Of a DNA stretch of 41,085 nt, positions 8,830 to 18,527 are shown one piece after another (positions within the stretch are counted from its first letter, which is position 1; each line of letters opens with the position of its first letter). Under the pieces are notes generated by a model. It was not told where the DNA came from and did no database searches. It worked only from the letters and a program-made list of their open reading frames with translations. Position numbers and translations under genes: made by a program. Source of the stretch: Stentor coeruleus (Eukaryota > Ciliophora > Heterotrichea > Heterotrichida > Stentoridae); NCBI GenBank assembly GCA_001970955.1, contig MPUH01000663.1:1-41085 (forward strand), read 5' to 3'.

Positions 8830-8977
8830 TAATATTATTTACATTATGAATGTAAGATACTTTAATTTACTTCATTAATAAGAGTCATATCTTTCTTAAT
8901 AAAAGTTTAACATTCAAAACTCGATAAAGTTTAGTATTCGATGTTGACATTATTAATTATACACCCACTATAATTTC

Positions 8978-9184
8978 ATGGTGCTTTCAATCCTCTTCCT
9001 CCCATTGCTTGGACTGGCATCGCTTGGTGCTTATAAGTTTATTAATTCAAACGACTCAACTTTTTCTCATCAAGAGCTTGCCAGAATGCGCCAAAAAATT
9101 TACAAAGAAAAAATAATTGTAAAAGATCAGAAAATCATATCAACAATAACTGAAGTTGAAAATTTAGAAGATTCTGATCTATAG
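8978..9184 (+). CDS. Small single-pass membrane protein, unknown
   Basis: This 68-residue protein has a hydrophobic N-terminal segment (about 2-20, LSILFLPLLGLASLGAYKF) that would be a signal anchor. A charged stretch with basic and acidic residues follows and ends EDSDL. No family is recognised. Its stop codon is only 16 bp before the leucyl-tRNA synthetase ATG, so the next gene has almost no space for a separate promoter unless it lies inside this one. It could be a small mitochondrial or ER protein. The clear ATG and protein-like composition support it, but length limits certainty. Confidence 0.6.
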   Translation: MVLSILFLPLLGLASLGAYKFINSNDSTFSHQELARMRQKIYKEKIIVKDQKIISTITEVENLEDSDL

Positions 9185-9200
9185 CTTAATAATCCTAGAT

Positions 9201-11403
9201 ATGTTTAAAAGGCTAATAAGACTTTACAACTTTAAAGCAGTAGAGTCGAAATGGCAAGAAATCTGGTCAACTCATCCCAAGCCACGTTCAGGAAATAAGT
9301 TTTATTGTTTATCTATGTTCCCATACCCTTCAGGTAATTTGCATATTGGCCATGTACGTGTATATTCAATATCAGATACTTTATCACGTTTTGAACATCT
9401 CTGTGGTAAAGAAGTCCTTCATCCAATGGGTTGGGATGCATTTGGACTTCCAGCTGAAAACGCGGCTATTGAAAGAAAAATTCCCCCTGCAAAATGGACT
9501 TTAGATAACATATCTCAAATGAAAAGACAAATGTTGAAATTAGGACTTTTATTTAATTGGGATAAAGAAATATCAACCTGTTCTCCTGAGTATTATAGAT
9601 GGACTCAAGAACTTTTTTGTATACTTTTTAAACAAGGATTAGCATATCAAAAAGAAGGGTATATTAATTGGGATCCTGTTGATAAAACTGTTTTAGCCAA
9701 TGAACAAGTTGATGAACAAGGAAAATCTTGGAGGTCAGGAGCTTTAGTTGAAAAAAAAATGATGAAGCAGTGGTATTTTAAGATAACTAATTATGCTGAT
9801 GAATTATTGGAAGATTTAAAGGAATTAAAATGGCCTGAAAATGTTGTGGAAATGCAGAGGGGGTGGATTGGGAAAACTACTGGCCATGAAGTGAAATTTG
9901 ACACAAACCAAGGAGAAGTTGTTGCATTTACAACACGACTTGAAACTTTGATGGGTGTTACATTTATTGCTCTAGCTCCTGAACATGAATTTGTATCTAA
10001 AAACGCATCTGCTGAAGAAAAATCACAAATTTTATCAATGACAAATAAAACTGAGACAAATAGGAAAATTGGCAAATCTTCTATAGTCCTTCAAAATGTT
10101 AAAGCGGTACACCCAATTACAAAAATTGAATTGCCTATAATTGTTAGTGAGTATGTACTTATGCATGCAGGAACCGGATGTGTAATGGGTGTTCCTGCTC
10201 ATGATGATCGAGATAATCTAGTAGCAAAAGAGCGAAATTTTGATTCTNTGTGTAATGGGTGTTCCTGCTCATGATGATCGAGATAATCTAGTAGCAAAAG
10301 AGCGAAATTTTGATTCTATACAAGTATTAGATAAAGATTATTTGATTAATTCAGGAGAATTTACAGGTTTGTCTCCATTAGATGCTATAGAATCAATATC
10401 TAAAAAATTATCATGTGAAGTAATTTCAAATTATAGAATGAAAGATTGGCTTGTTTCTCGTCAAAGATACTGGGGTGTACCTATACCTATAATCCATTGT
10501 AATAAATGTGGCCCAGTACTTGAACCTAATTTACCTTTAGTACTTCCAGAAATTGAAAATAAGTTAGAATGGCTTCATACAAATTGTCCATCTTGTGGAG
10601 GTCCTGGATTAAGAGAATCAGATACTCTTGACACTTTTGTTGATAGTTCTTGGTATTATCTTAGATATATTGATTCTAAAAACTCATCAGAAATCTGCAA
10701 TAGTGACTTAGCTAAAAAGTGGACACCTGTTGATGTTTATGTTGGTGGTATTGAGCATGCGATTTTACATCTACTTTATGCAAGATTTATACACAAAGTT
10801 CTTAGAGATCAAGGAATTGTATCTTGCAATGAGCCATTTCATAGACTTTTAACCCAAGGACTAGTCCTTGGGCCAACTTATAAAATTAATGGTAAATATT
10901 TAAGCTCTGATGAAGTTAAAGATCAAGAAGGAGTTGAAATGAAATTTGAAAAAATGTCAAAATCAAAAAAAAATGGAGTTTCGCCTGAGGTCATAAGAGA
11001 GGAATGGGGTGCTGATACTTTAAGACTTGCCGTTCTTTTTGCAGCGCCTAGTGAAAAAGAGATTGAATGGGATGGAAATTTATTAAAGACTATGAAAAAA
11101 TGGGTGAGTTTTATTGAAGAATTACAAGTCGAGAATATACCAAAAGAAAATATGATGAAACTTGTAAAGGATATTACAAGATGTATGGAAAATAGGAAAT
11201 TTCATGTTGCTATTGCTAGATTGATGGAATATGGACATACTTTGAAAAAAAAACCAAGTAAAGAAAATTATAAAGAGTTTTTAGTGATGTTATATCCTTT
11301 TGCCCCACATACTGCTTCAGAGATGTATGAGAAATGGTTTTTAGAAGATGTTAGAGATGCTAAATGGCCTGAAGTACCGCAGTATATAAGGAATAAAAAA
11401 TAG
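9201..11403 (+). CDS. LARS2: Leucyl-tRNA synthetase, bacterial/mitochondrial type (frame broken by assembly join)
   Basis: This class I synthetase charges tRNA-Leu, probably in mitochondria: the type is bacterial-like and the N-terminus (MFKRLIRLYNFKAVESKW) is basic and could be imported. The HIGH motif is at 48-51 (SGNLHIGH). The CP1 editing domain is present (TTRLETLMGVTFIALAPEH, and VMGVPAHDDRD with the editing Asp). Paired cysteines CNKC and CPSC suggest a zinc knuckle. KMSKS is at about 561-565. The apparent frameshift near 10248 is caused by an N with a 69-bp duplicated overlap; reading 9201-10247 then 10318-11403 gives 710 residues. The protein ends just after the WPEVPQ segment and lacks the roughly 65-residue C-terminal domain of bacterial enzymes. 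The symbol is by homology type. Confidence 0.93.
10179..10317. other. Assembly join inside leucyl-tRNA synthetase
   Basis: Identical 69-bp copies (10179-10247 and 10249-10317) flank the N at 10248. The 70 surplus bases shift the frame and split the gene into two open frames. Removing one copy and the N restores NFDS-IQVL continuity. Confidence 0.93.
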
Positions 11404-11667
11404 TTAAATATGAAAAAAAGGTAAAAAATGGATTTGATTAAATGATTATAAGTAATTATTATTGATAGTTTTTTTTATACCCCACTAAACTAATAAAAAA
11501 CACCATAAAAACTAGAAATAAAATCTTATTTCTAACTAATAAATAATTATTACTTATAGTATCAATCATCTAAAAAATTATCAAACCTTAACTTAAGACT
11601 CGAAATCATATTTTTTCTTTCCTCTTGACTTAATTTTATGAATTGACCTCTCCAATATCGAATTCAT

Positions 11668-14154
11668 CTAATTATATCTTACCCTATCCCTACTAATTTC
11701 ATCCAGCATAACCCCGGAATTTCTCTCAAAATAATAATCACCAAGTATCGGTCCTTCCTGGAAAAACTGATCACTTGTAACTTTTCCTGTATCTTTCAAA
11801 ATCCCTCTATTCTGTATATGTTCAACACCTTGTCTATAATACCAAAGATCTTTTTCATGTTCAATAGGATCTTTTGGTCCTTTTATAACACTAATATCAG
11901 ACATTCTTTCCCTTCTTTTATTGATACTTTGAAGTTTCTTAGCTTCCATTTCATTTTTTTCATGCTCAGGTAGTATCTGATCTGTTAATACTTTTTTCAC
12001 ATAAACTTCAATTAATTGTTTTTTTTCTTTCATATCTTTTTTCGATATACTCCCAATAGGAAGTTGTTTTTTTTCTTTAGCTTTTCCTAGGACAACTTCT
12101 TCATACATTTTTGCTTTATGTTTTTCAATTTCCTCATAACTATGTTCAAAATGACTTTGGATAACTTTTTTATCAGATGGCCTTGTTATTATATTCACAG
12201 TTTTTGGTAAAAGTGATATGCAGTCATATAATAAATTATGTTTTTTTTTCAACTCAGTAAACATTGAAGAGAAAAATTTTATTTTTGGGTTTTCATTGAT
12301 TTTTTCTTTGGTTTCTGAGTTTACGTATAATTTTTCTGAGTTTTCAGTTATTTCTTCCCAAGGAGAAGGTAGAGGAGACTTGAGATATTTATCAGCTATA
12401 AACATATAGTTTTTATGAAGTTTTTGGTTGATTCCTAAGAGTTTTGCTACTTGTTCTCTTGTCATTTCTTCTTTATTGATAGAAATTTGTTTTTCAACAA
12501 CTTTTATTTCCTCGAAATCTTCTTCTTTTTGTGCGCTGATAGCTTTAGTTTCTATTCGTTCGGCGTTTATTGAAATAATCTCAATCTCAGAAAATTCTTG
12601 TGAGCTTTTGAAATCGTTTTCATCGAATTTTTTCTCGTTTTTTCTCAGTTCTTCGGCGAAACTTTCATTAGGCATATCACTGTCTTCTTCACTTGCATCA
12701 GAATCTGTTTCAATTTCCCCAGCATTTGACTGAGGCCTCTCATCTGAATCACTCGCACTATCACTTTCAATATCTCCAGCATTAGACTCTCTAACAATTT
12801 GTATAGGCTGAATAATTTCACTTGGCTGACCTTCTCCTCCAACAACCTCAACAGCAAATTTATCATATTCCCCACTAGAATATTCCGCATAAACCTGTAC
12901 ATCCTCAGGCTGTTCCACAACTTTCCTAGGCGGTTGAGGCTTTACTACAGGTCTTTCATCAAATCTTTGCGCAGGGTGTTTATACAATTCTTCCTGATGT
13001 TTTTTTATCAATTGTGGTGGAGGAGTTCCTTGTCTATTTTCTTCTGTAGGTCCAAAATAATATCGACTTTCTGGTTTAATAATCCTAACTTCAGGAACAT
13101 CTTCAGCTATTTTTATAGGTGATTCCTGTGGATCTATTCTAAAAGGTTTTTCTTCAACTTCAATACTTTCAAACATAGAATTTTCATGACTTAGCAAATC
13201 ATTTAAATTATGCTCTTTTTCTTCAACTTCAAGTGTTAAAGTTTTATTAGCTTCTCTTAAACTTGTAATAATATGCTCTTTTTCTTCAATTTTTTTAAGG
13301 TCTTCACTAAAGTATTGGCTTAGTTTATCTTTTTCGAATTGAGTTTCTATAAGTAGTTTTTTATACATGTCTTCTTGAAGATTAGCTTGTTGAGCTTGAT
13401 ATGTGATGAGTTTTTGATATGCAGCATTTTCATGATCTTTTTGTATTTCCAGTTGTATTTTCATAAGTTCCTTTAAAGATTCTATTTCTCGTTTGTGAGC
13501 CTCAGTCACAGCTTGAATGCGCTGATCTGCAAATGTTTTGAAAACTTCAAGGAAAGGTGTCACATCAAATGATGGGGCTGAATCATGAGACACATTTGTC
13601 ATATGTCTACGTTTTTTATGCTCATCTAAAAACTCTTGAGATATAAAAGCTTTTTTACAAAACTCGCATGTTATTGCGTTCGCCCGGGTAACAACTTTAT
13701 TCATCAAAGCTGCAGTCCCAGGTTGTTTAAGCATAAGTTCATACATTTGCAGTGCTTTTCTTTTTTCTTTATACTCGTTTTTTAGTTCAGTATATTCTTT
13801 TTCAAGTTCAATAAGGTTTTCTTTGATCTGACTGTTTTCCTCATAATATTTTTTTTGTTTTTGCATGAAATCCTTTCTACTTGTATCAAGTTGTGAATGG
13901 ATACTTATGAGGTATTCTATTGCGAGTTGTGAGAGTTTGAAAACTTTTACAACGTTGGAGTCTTTGATTCTTAGAAGATCTTCACGATCTAATACTGAGT
14001 AAGTGAGGTTTTCTAAAGTGCTTTGTAAGGATTCAATGTCGCCTTGGTTTATGATTGTTTCTAAGTCAATTCCCATGACTTGGTCCCAGTTTATTTTCCC
14101 ATACCGCTGTTTGAAGGAAATCTCGACTGTCGAGCTTATAGCTTTATTTGACAT
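11668..14154 (-). CDS. DZIP1: DZIP1-like ciliary zinc-finger coiled-coil protein
   Basis: This 828-residue protein resembles DZIP1/Iguana, a basal-body and transition-zone protein needed for ciliogenesis in animals. The N-terminal DZIP1 domain is clear: FKQRYGKINWDQVMGIDLE (14-32), then LENLTYSVLDRED and VVKVFKLSQLAIEYL. A coiled coil leads to a single C2H2 finger with C163, C166, H179 and H184 (CEFCKKAFISQEFLDEH). Further coiled coil runs to about 320. An acidic, proline-containing middle (about 340-500, SDSASDSDERP and similar) and a charged C-terminal half follow. Animal DZIP1 is of similar size. ATG start, TAG stop, no intron seen. It converges with leucyl-tRNA synthetase across 264 bp. 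A basal-body role is inferred from homology. Confidence 0.9.
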   Translation of the reverse strand: MSNKAISSTVEISFKQRYGKINWDQVMGIDLETIINQGDIESLQSTLENLTYSVLDREDLLRIKDSNVVKVFKLSQLAIEYLISIHSQLDTSRKDFMQKQKKYYEENSQIKENLIELEKEYTELKNEYKEKRKALQMYELMLKQPGTAALMNKVVTRANAITCEFCKKAFISQEFLDEHKKRRHMTNVSHDSAPSFDVTPFLEVFKTFADQRIQAVTEAHKREIESLKELMKIQLEIQKDHENAAYQKLITYQAQQANLQEDMYKKLLIETQFEKDKLSQYFSEDLKKIEEKEHIITSLREANKTLTLEVEEKEHNLNDLLSHENSMFESIEVEEKPFRIDPQESPIKIAEDVPEVRIIKPESRYYFGPTEENRQGTPPPQLIKKHQEELYKHPAQRFDERPVVKPQPPRKVVEQPEDVQVYAEYSSGEYDKFAVEVVGGEGQPSEIIQPIQIVRESNAGDIESDSASDSDERPQSNAGEIETDSDASEEDSDMPNESFAEELRKNEKKFDENDFKSSQEFSEIEIISINAERIETKAISAQKEEDFEEIKVVEKQISINKEEMTREQVAKLLGINQKLHKNYMFIADKYLKSPLPSPWEEITENSEKLYVNSETKEKINENPKIKFFSSMFTELKKKHNLLYDCISLLPKTVNIITRPSDKKVIQSHFEHSYEEIEKHKAKMYEEVVLGKAKEKKQLPIGSISKKDMKEKKQLIEVYVKKVLTDQILPEHEKNEMEAKKLQSINKRRERMSDISVIKGPKDPIEHEKDLWYYRQGVEHIQNRGILKDTGKVTSDQFFQEGPILGDYYFERNSGVMLDEISRDRVRYN

Positions 14155-14665
14155 TGTTTATATAATAAATGGTAGAAAAAAGTGGAATTTAGGAATTAAT
14201 AAAATTTAGAATAGGGGGAAATAAAGGATTTTATAGGTTGTCGTTATGGTTGAAGATTAAAGGGAAAATGAATGATTTAAAAAAATTGAGATTTTGAATG
14301 AGTTTGGAGTTTAAGTTGAAAAAAGGATTGATTTGGTTTTTTATTATGTGATTGAATAAGTGTGTGAATTGATATTAGATTTTATGATGATTATTTAAAG
14401 ATTTTAGATGGTTTAGATATCGGCTAGATATTAAAGGTATTTAGATGATTTTATAAATTGGATTGTGTGAGTATATATCATAGAAATTATTTTTATAACT
14501 TAAGTAAATAGCAAAGTATATATGACAATGAAAATGCTTTAATTGTTATAAACCTTATCCTGAATATATAAATGAAATTCTCATACAAATATTTAGATAT
14601 CTTCTAATTCAATATATAAAGATTTAGTGGGTTATTTCACTGGATTATAATATTTATATCTATAT
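14155..14665. other. Divergent intergenic region
   Basis: This separates DZIP1 (minus) from a small plus-strand gene. The DZIP1 side is strikingly C-poor on the plus strand. No gene, tRNA or repeat is seen; it presumably holds both promoters. Confidence 0.4.
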
Positions 14666-15028
14666 ATGAAAGGAGATAACGAAGAAATTAAATTGAGACT
14701 TTCAGATGCAAGCACTGTTGATAATGACTTCTCAGTTGATGATGAAGATGAAAAAGAAAAGTGCATTGCATCGATCTTCTCGCCAATGGATGCTCTTCAT
14801 CTATTAGAAATTATGCCAGAGGATATTTTACTAAAGTATATCGATTTGGAACCAAAACTAAACAATATATATACGATTTTGCAAGAAGAAATCACTCCTA
14901 TTTGTATTAGAGAAGATAAGTGCTTATCAGCCACTTCTGTTAATCTGACAGCTGTGCGTAGTTCGAATTTACTCTTAAGAAGAACACGTTTTAGTTTTCC
15001 TGCAATTGAATGCAAGAACATATCTTAA
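14666..15028 (+). CDS. Small unknown acidic protein
   Basis: This 120-residue protein belongs to no family I recognise. The first 35 residues are acidic (DNDFSVDDEDEKEK). A predicted helical, leucine-rich middle (FSPMDALHLLEIMPEDILL to NNIYTILQEEI) follows, then a basic serine-containing end (SNLLLRRTRFSF). The mix of residues and the ATG placed after an AT-rich leader support a real gene. ATG start, TAA stop. No membrane segment is seen. It could be a small adaptor or a fragment of a longer gene. Confidence 0.6.
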   Translation: MKGDNEEIKLRLSDASTVDNDFSVDDEDEKEKCIASIFSPMDALHLLEIMPEDILLKYIDLEPKLNNIYTILQEEITPICIREDKCLSATSVNLTAVRSSNLLLRRTRFSFPAIECKNIS

Positions 15029-15943
15029 GGGAGTAGCATTAGGGAGTATAGAATAACTAATATATCTAAAGAACTTTATAAATATATATTTTATCCTTAT
15101 CTATATTAGATTTATTTGAAACTTTTTTTTAAGATCTCTTAATGAGGTTTGCATTATAAATGAAGCATTTTTCCAATCATAATACTTTGCAGATTTAAAT
15201 GCTTATGCTAATTTGTATATATTGAAACTGGCAATGTAAGTATATAAGAAAAACCATAATAAAATTCAAATTGATGTAATTTTTTTTACTTATAAACACC
15301 TATAGCATATACTATATATTATGTTTATTATAAACAATCACATACAAGATTATATCAAATTAATAATTTTGCCACAAATTTTTATCAATTATATTAGTAG
15401 TTTATTTTCTTTAATAAATTCAAGACCTTATTGCAAATTCATATTCTCATTTTACAGACTAAAGAAGTTTTATTTTTGAAAACATCAAATTTAAGCTTAT
15501 CATATAANTTATTTTTTCTATCATATAAAATGTATTTTTCTTTAGCATTAACCATTTTAAAAATTCACTCCTCCATTCAAGAAATGCTTTCATTATACTC
15601 AATACAAAATCATTATTCCCTTGTTATCATTTAAGCTATCAGGTTTATCAACAAAATTTATAAGTTTTTCCACAACTTTTCAAATTATATATTTCAAAAC
15701 TTAAATCTTAGCTCGCTATTATATATTTTAATAGTTATATACTGATAATACTTTAAGAATAACTAGTTCTAGGATTAAAAAAAACTATAAATACTATTAG
15801 AACATCATAAAAAATACATAAGGTATTTTTATCAACCTTTATAAAAACTTTAAAGCAAATAATAATAATTAAACTAATACACAAACAAATAACTTAAGCA
15901 TATTTAGATAAGCAGGTTTTGACTGCCATTAATCACTTATATA
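15029..15943. other. Intergenic region with one N
   Basis: The stretch is AT-rich and G-poor towards the right, as is usual before plus-strand genes here. The N at 15508 differs from the others: its flanks share only a 10-nt word (TATCATATAA at 15498-15507 and 15519-15528). The short open frame across it is probably noise. Confidence 0.4.
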
Positions 15944-16393
15944 ATGCTGCCTACACGCAAAAATAAAGACCCTATAGCCGCTCTACAATCAAAAAAGCCG
16001 AAGAAGCTTCCTTTGAATACTAAAACTGGAATGAAAACCTTAAAACACTATAACTCTTGTTTTCATCAAAAGGTTTTAAATCGTAAAGATACTTTATTAG
16101 GCCCAACAACTTACATTTCATCTGTAAAAAAACATGAATTGACTAAGACTTTGCAAGCCTATTACAGCATAGGCGACTTATCTAAATTTCCTGAAAATAC
16201 TTCACAATTAAAAAACAATAATCCACAAGTTGAGAGTAATGAAATTGCATCAAATAAAAACAAAAAAATCAAATGTGAAGGGTTTTGTGGGAAAATATTC
16301 CATATTTCAATGCTGAACTCTATTGTCATGGGAAATGATAAAAAGCATTTATGTCCTAACTGTATAGAACAAATCCTATTTGGGGTTCCTTAG
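15944..16393 (+). CDS. Unknown basic protein with a C-terminal Cys/His knuckle
   Basis: This 149-residue protein has a lysine-rich first third (TRKNKDPIAALQSKKPKKLP) and a polar linker. The C-terminal segment has C111, C115, H120, C137 and C140 (CEGFCGKIFH and LCPNC). The spacing looks like one zinc-binding knuckle and recalls part of a PHD-type finger, but too few ligands are present to name one. ATG start, TAG stop. The upstream 300 bp are G-poor, consistent with a promoter here. The function is unknown; nuclear or basal-body roles are both possible. Confidence 0.62.
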   Translation: MLPTRKNKDPIAALQSKKPKKLPLNTKTGMKTLKHYNSCFHQKVLNRKDTLLGPTTYISSVKKHELTKTLQAYYSIGDLSKFPENTSQLKNNNPQVESNEIASNKNKKIKCEGFCGKIFHISMLNSIVMGNDKKHLCPNCIEQILFGVP

Positions 16394-17188
16394 ATAAGTA
16401 TAATTTAAATGGAGTAAAAAAAGAAAATAATTGCATGATTTGTTAAGAAACACAATAAATATTTTATGATGTTGATAAATTTTTGCAGAAATTATGGTTT
16501 TATGATAGGATTTAGAATGGAAGACAATTGGATTGTTATGTTTTTGTGGAAAGGTGAAGATTTTGGATTATGAATGAAGATTTTATTTGGATTTTTAAGA
16601 TAGAAAATTTTTATGTTTAGAGTTATATAAATTAGGGTTATTGTTTGTTTTAAAATATTAGAAGAACTTTTTATTGGTTTCTATAAAATTATAAACATTG
16701 TTTTTAGGTAATTATATCAAAAATAACATTTTTAGATGTGTGTGGATTTGGAAGGTGAAAAATCAATTTTGGGTTGAAAAATATGAAATTAGTATTAAAT
16801 ATTTTGGAATATAGATGTTGGATACTTTATGGAAAAATTATAGTGAATTATAATGCTTTAATTGATAAAAAAGGTCATTATGCTACAAGTAAATTTAAGG
16901 TTTATAAACCAAACTTATACTGTAAAAGTGATTGTCAAATATAATAAATTGTATTTTATTTTGGCAAAGAGGTCTGATACTAATAAACATTTTAATAACC
17001 AAAATCATATCTCAATCAAAAAAAACACACAATAACATGATATCATAAATACCCACAATCTATCTCACGTCAAGCTCATCAACTTTGAAATTTCTATACA
17101 GTATATAACTCTCCTACCTATTTAAATAATCTTCGAAAAAAAAAATATCAATCACAATTCTCTTAATCTCAAAAAATTTTAAACTAAT
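16394..17188. other. Convergent intergenic region
   Basis: The composition switches near 16,940: G-rich on the plus strand to the left, C-rich and nearly G-free to the right. This fits the 3' flanks of a plus gene (left) and of the minus-strand DnaJ pseudogene (right). No gene is seen. Confidence 0.4.
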
Positions 17189-18000
17189 CTATTTCAAACT
17201 AACTACCTTCAATTCAGCCTTTTCAAACTTCCTTCTATAATACTGCAAGTTTTCTTACAGTTTATATACCTTCAGCTATAATTCAGCTTTCTTATTCTCA
17301 TACAAAAATTAATCCCAGCCATTATGCTAAAAAGTTCAAAATAAAACAACTCATGACTTTTAATAGTTTTAGCCTTAGCGAAATTATAATCAATCTCAGC
17401 CCTAAGAAAAGAGTGTTCTTTATTCGTGACTTCAGGGTCAATAGCTTTATACAATTTATATTCATGGTTTTTTTTTATCATCTTCATAATCACTTTCTTT
17501 AGATATTTGATTATATCCTTTAAGTAAAAAGTTCAAGTCATAAATATCGGCTTTACCACCAAGACCATAAGCATTACCATTTACAGCAACTAAATGCTTT
17601 TTGAAGTAGTCTACAATATCTATAAATGTTATTAATATTAAAAGTTTTTCTTTCTTCAGATAATTCTTTCATGTGCTTATACCAATATTGATGAGATATA
17701 TATTTAACTTTGACAATGTTAAGACCATCTTTATCACATTTTTTTTCTCAAGAATAAATTCGATTTCTTGCTTAGAACCTTGAGTAAGATTATAAGTATC
17801 TCTTATTACTAATTTTGATAATACTGCATAAGCTTCAGCGACTAAACGAAATTTATCTTGAGCATTTGGATCTGCTAGTCAAGATGAAGTTCTTTTAGTA
17901 TTTTTTGTATGTGAACATTACTTCTTCAGGCTTTGCTGAAGTGAGGATTCCAAAGATTTCATAATAGTTCACTTTGTCTGAGAAGATCTTAGAATAAGCT
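17189..18000 (-). pseudogene. Decayed DnaJ-domain gene
   Basis: On the minus strand, J-domain pieces appear in order but in three frames. NYYEIFGILTSAKPEE (helix I) is at about 17922-17970. HIQKILKELHLD (helix II plus the HPD site, now HLD) runs to about 17878. ADPNAQDKFRLVAEAYAVLSK (helix III) is at about 17813-17872. Downstream pieces such as NGNAYGLGGKADIYDLNFLL, YKAIDPEVTNKEHSFLRAEI and ENLQYYRRKFEKAELK continue a J-protein-like body in further frames. Several shifts fall at A-runs, and TAA, TAG and TGA stops interrupt. No starting ATG is found. It is a pseudogene unless the region is badly misassembled. Confidence 0.8.
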
Positions 18001-18080
18001 TACTAACAATTATTACTGGGGAAATACAGTTTTTGGCTTAGGGGTTTAAATGAAATATAGGAAAATAAGGGGATAATATT

Positions 18081-18527
18081 ATGGTAGACCCTGAAACAAA
18101 AAGTATGAAACTTAAAGGTTATATGATACTTAAACAAAATTATGTTATAACAGTTCTTCATGAATTCTCAGGAGAGTTTATTTTACATCGTCACTTGAAA
18201 AATTTTGCTTTTACTGATGAGCGAGAAGCAAAATTCCTTTTTCAAAAAGACCTTGATAGGAATTTGGAAATAAAAGTTAAAGAAATCCAAGAGAAAGAAG
18301 ACTCGCTACAGAATTTTCTATCAAAATCTCATACAAACTTTAAAGATTATGTGCAAAACTTAAATCTCCCTCAGCATATACAAACAAAATACTTTTCTTT
18401 TGCTGAAAAAAAAGAAGTCCCTGATTTGATGTATGTGTATAACCCTGAGTTGAAAGGTGCAAAGATCATGACAAGAGAAGAATTTGAAATTAACGATATA
18501 CAAATGTCTGAATATTTAACAAGTTAG
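18081..18527 (+). CDS. Unknown 148-residue protein
   Basis: No recognised domain. The start (KLKGYMILKQNYVITVLHEF) has an alternating pattern suggesting beta strands. A charged helical middle follows (LDRNLEIKVKEIQEKEDSLQNFL), with a polar end (YNPELKGAKIMTREEFEIN). No signal peptide or membrane segment is seen. It is divergent from the DnaJ pseudogene, about 80 bp away, so it may share its former promoter. ATG start, TAG stop. It could be a small cytoplasmic protein; nothing in the sequence fixes a role. Confidence 0.62.
   Translation: MVDPETKSMKLKGYMILKQNYVITVLHEFSGEFILHRHLKNFAFTDEREAKFLFQKDLDRNLEIKVKEIQEKEDSLQNFLSKSHTNFKDYVQNLNLPQHIQTKYFSFAEKKEVPDLMYVYNPELKGAKIMTREEFEINDIQMSEYLTS

Noticed and set aside
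12428..12733. Plus-strand serine-rich open frame inside DZIP1
   Set aside because: It is the reverse shadow of an acidic, charged coding region. DZIP1 on the minus strand explains the DNA.
14955..14975. AGTTCGAAT resembling a tRNA T-loop
   Set aside because: No acceptor or anticodon stem can be formed around it, and it lies in a coding frame.
15431..15634. 67-codon open frame across the N at 15508
   Set aside because: It crosses an unresolved base, is low in complexity and has no protein-like features.
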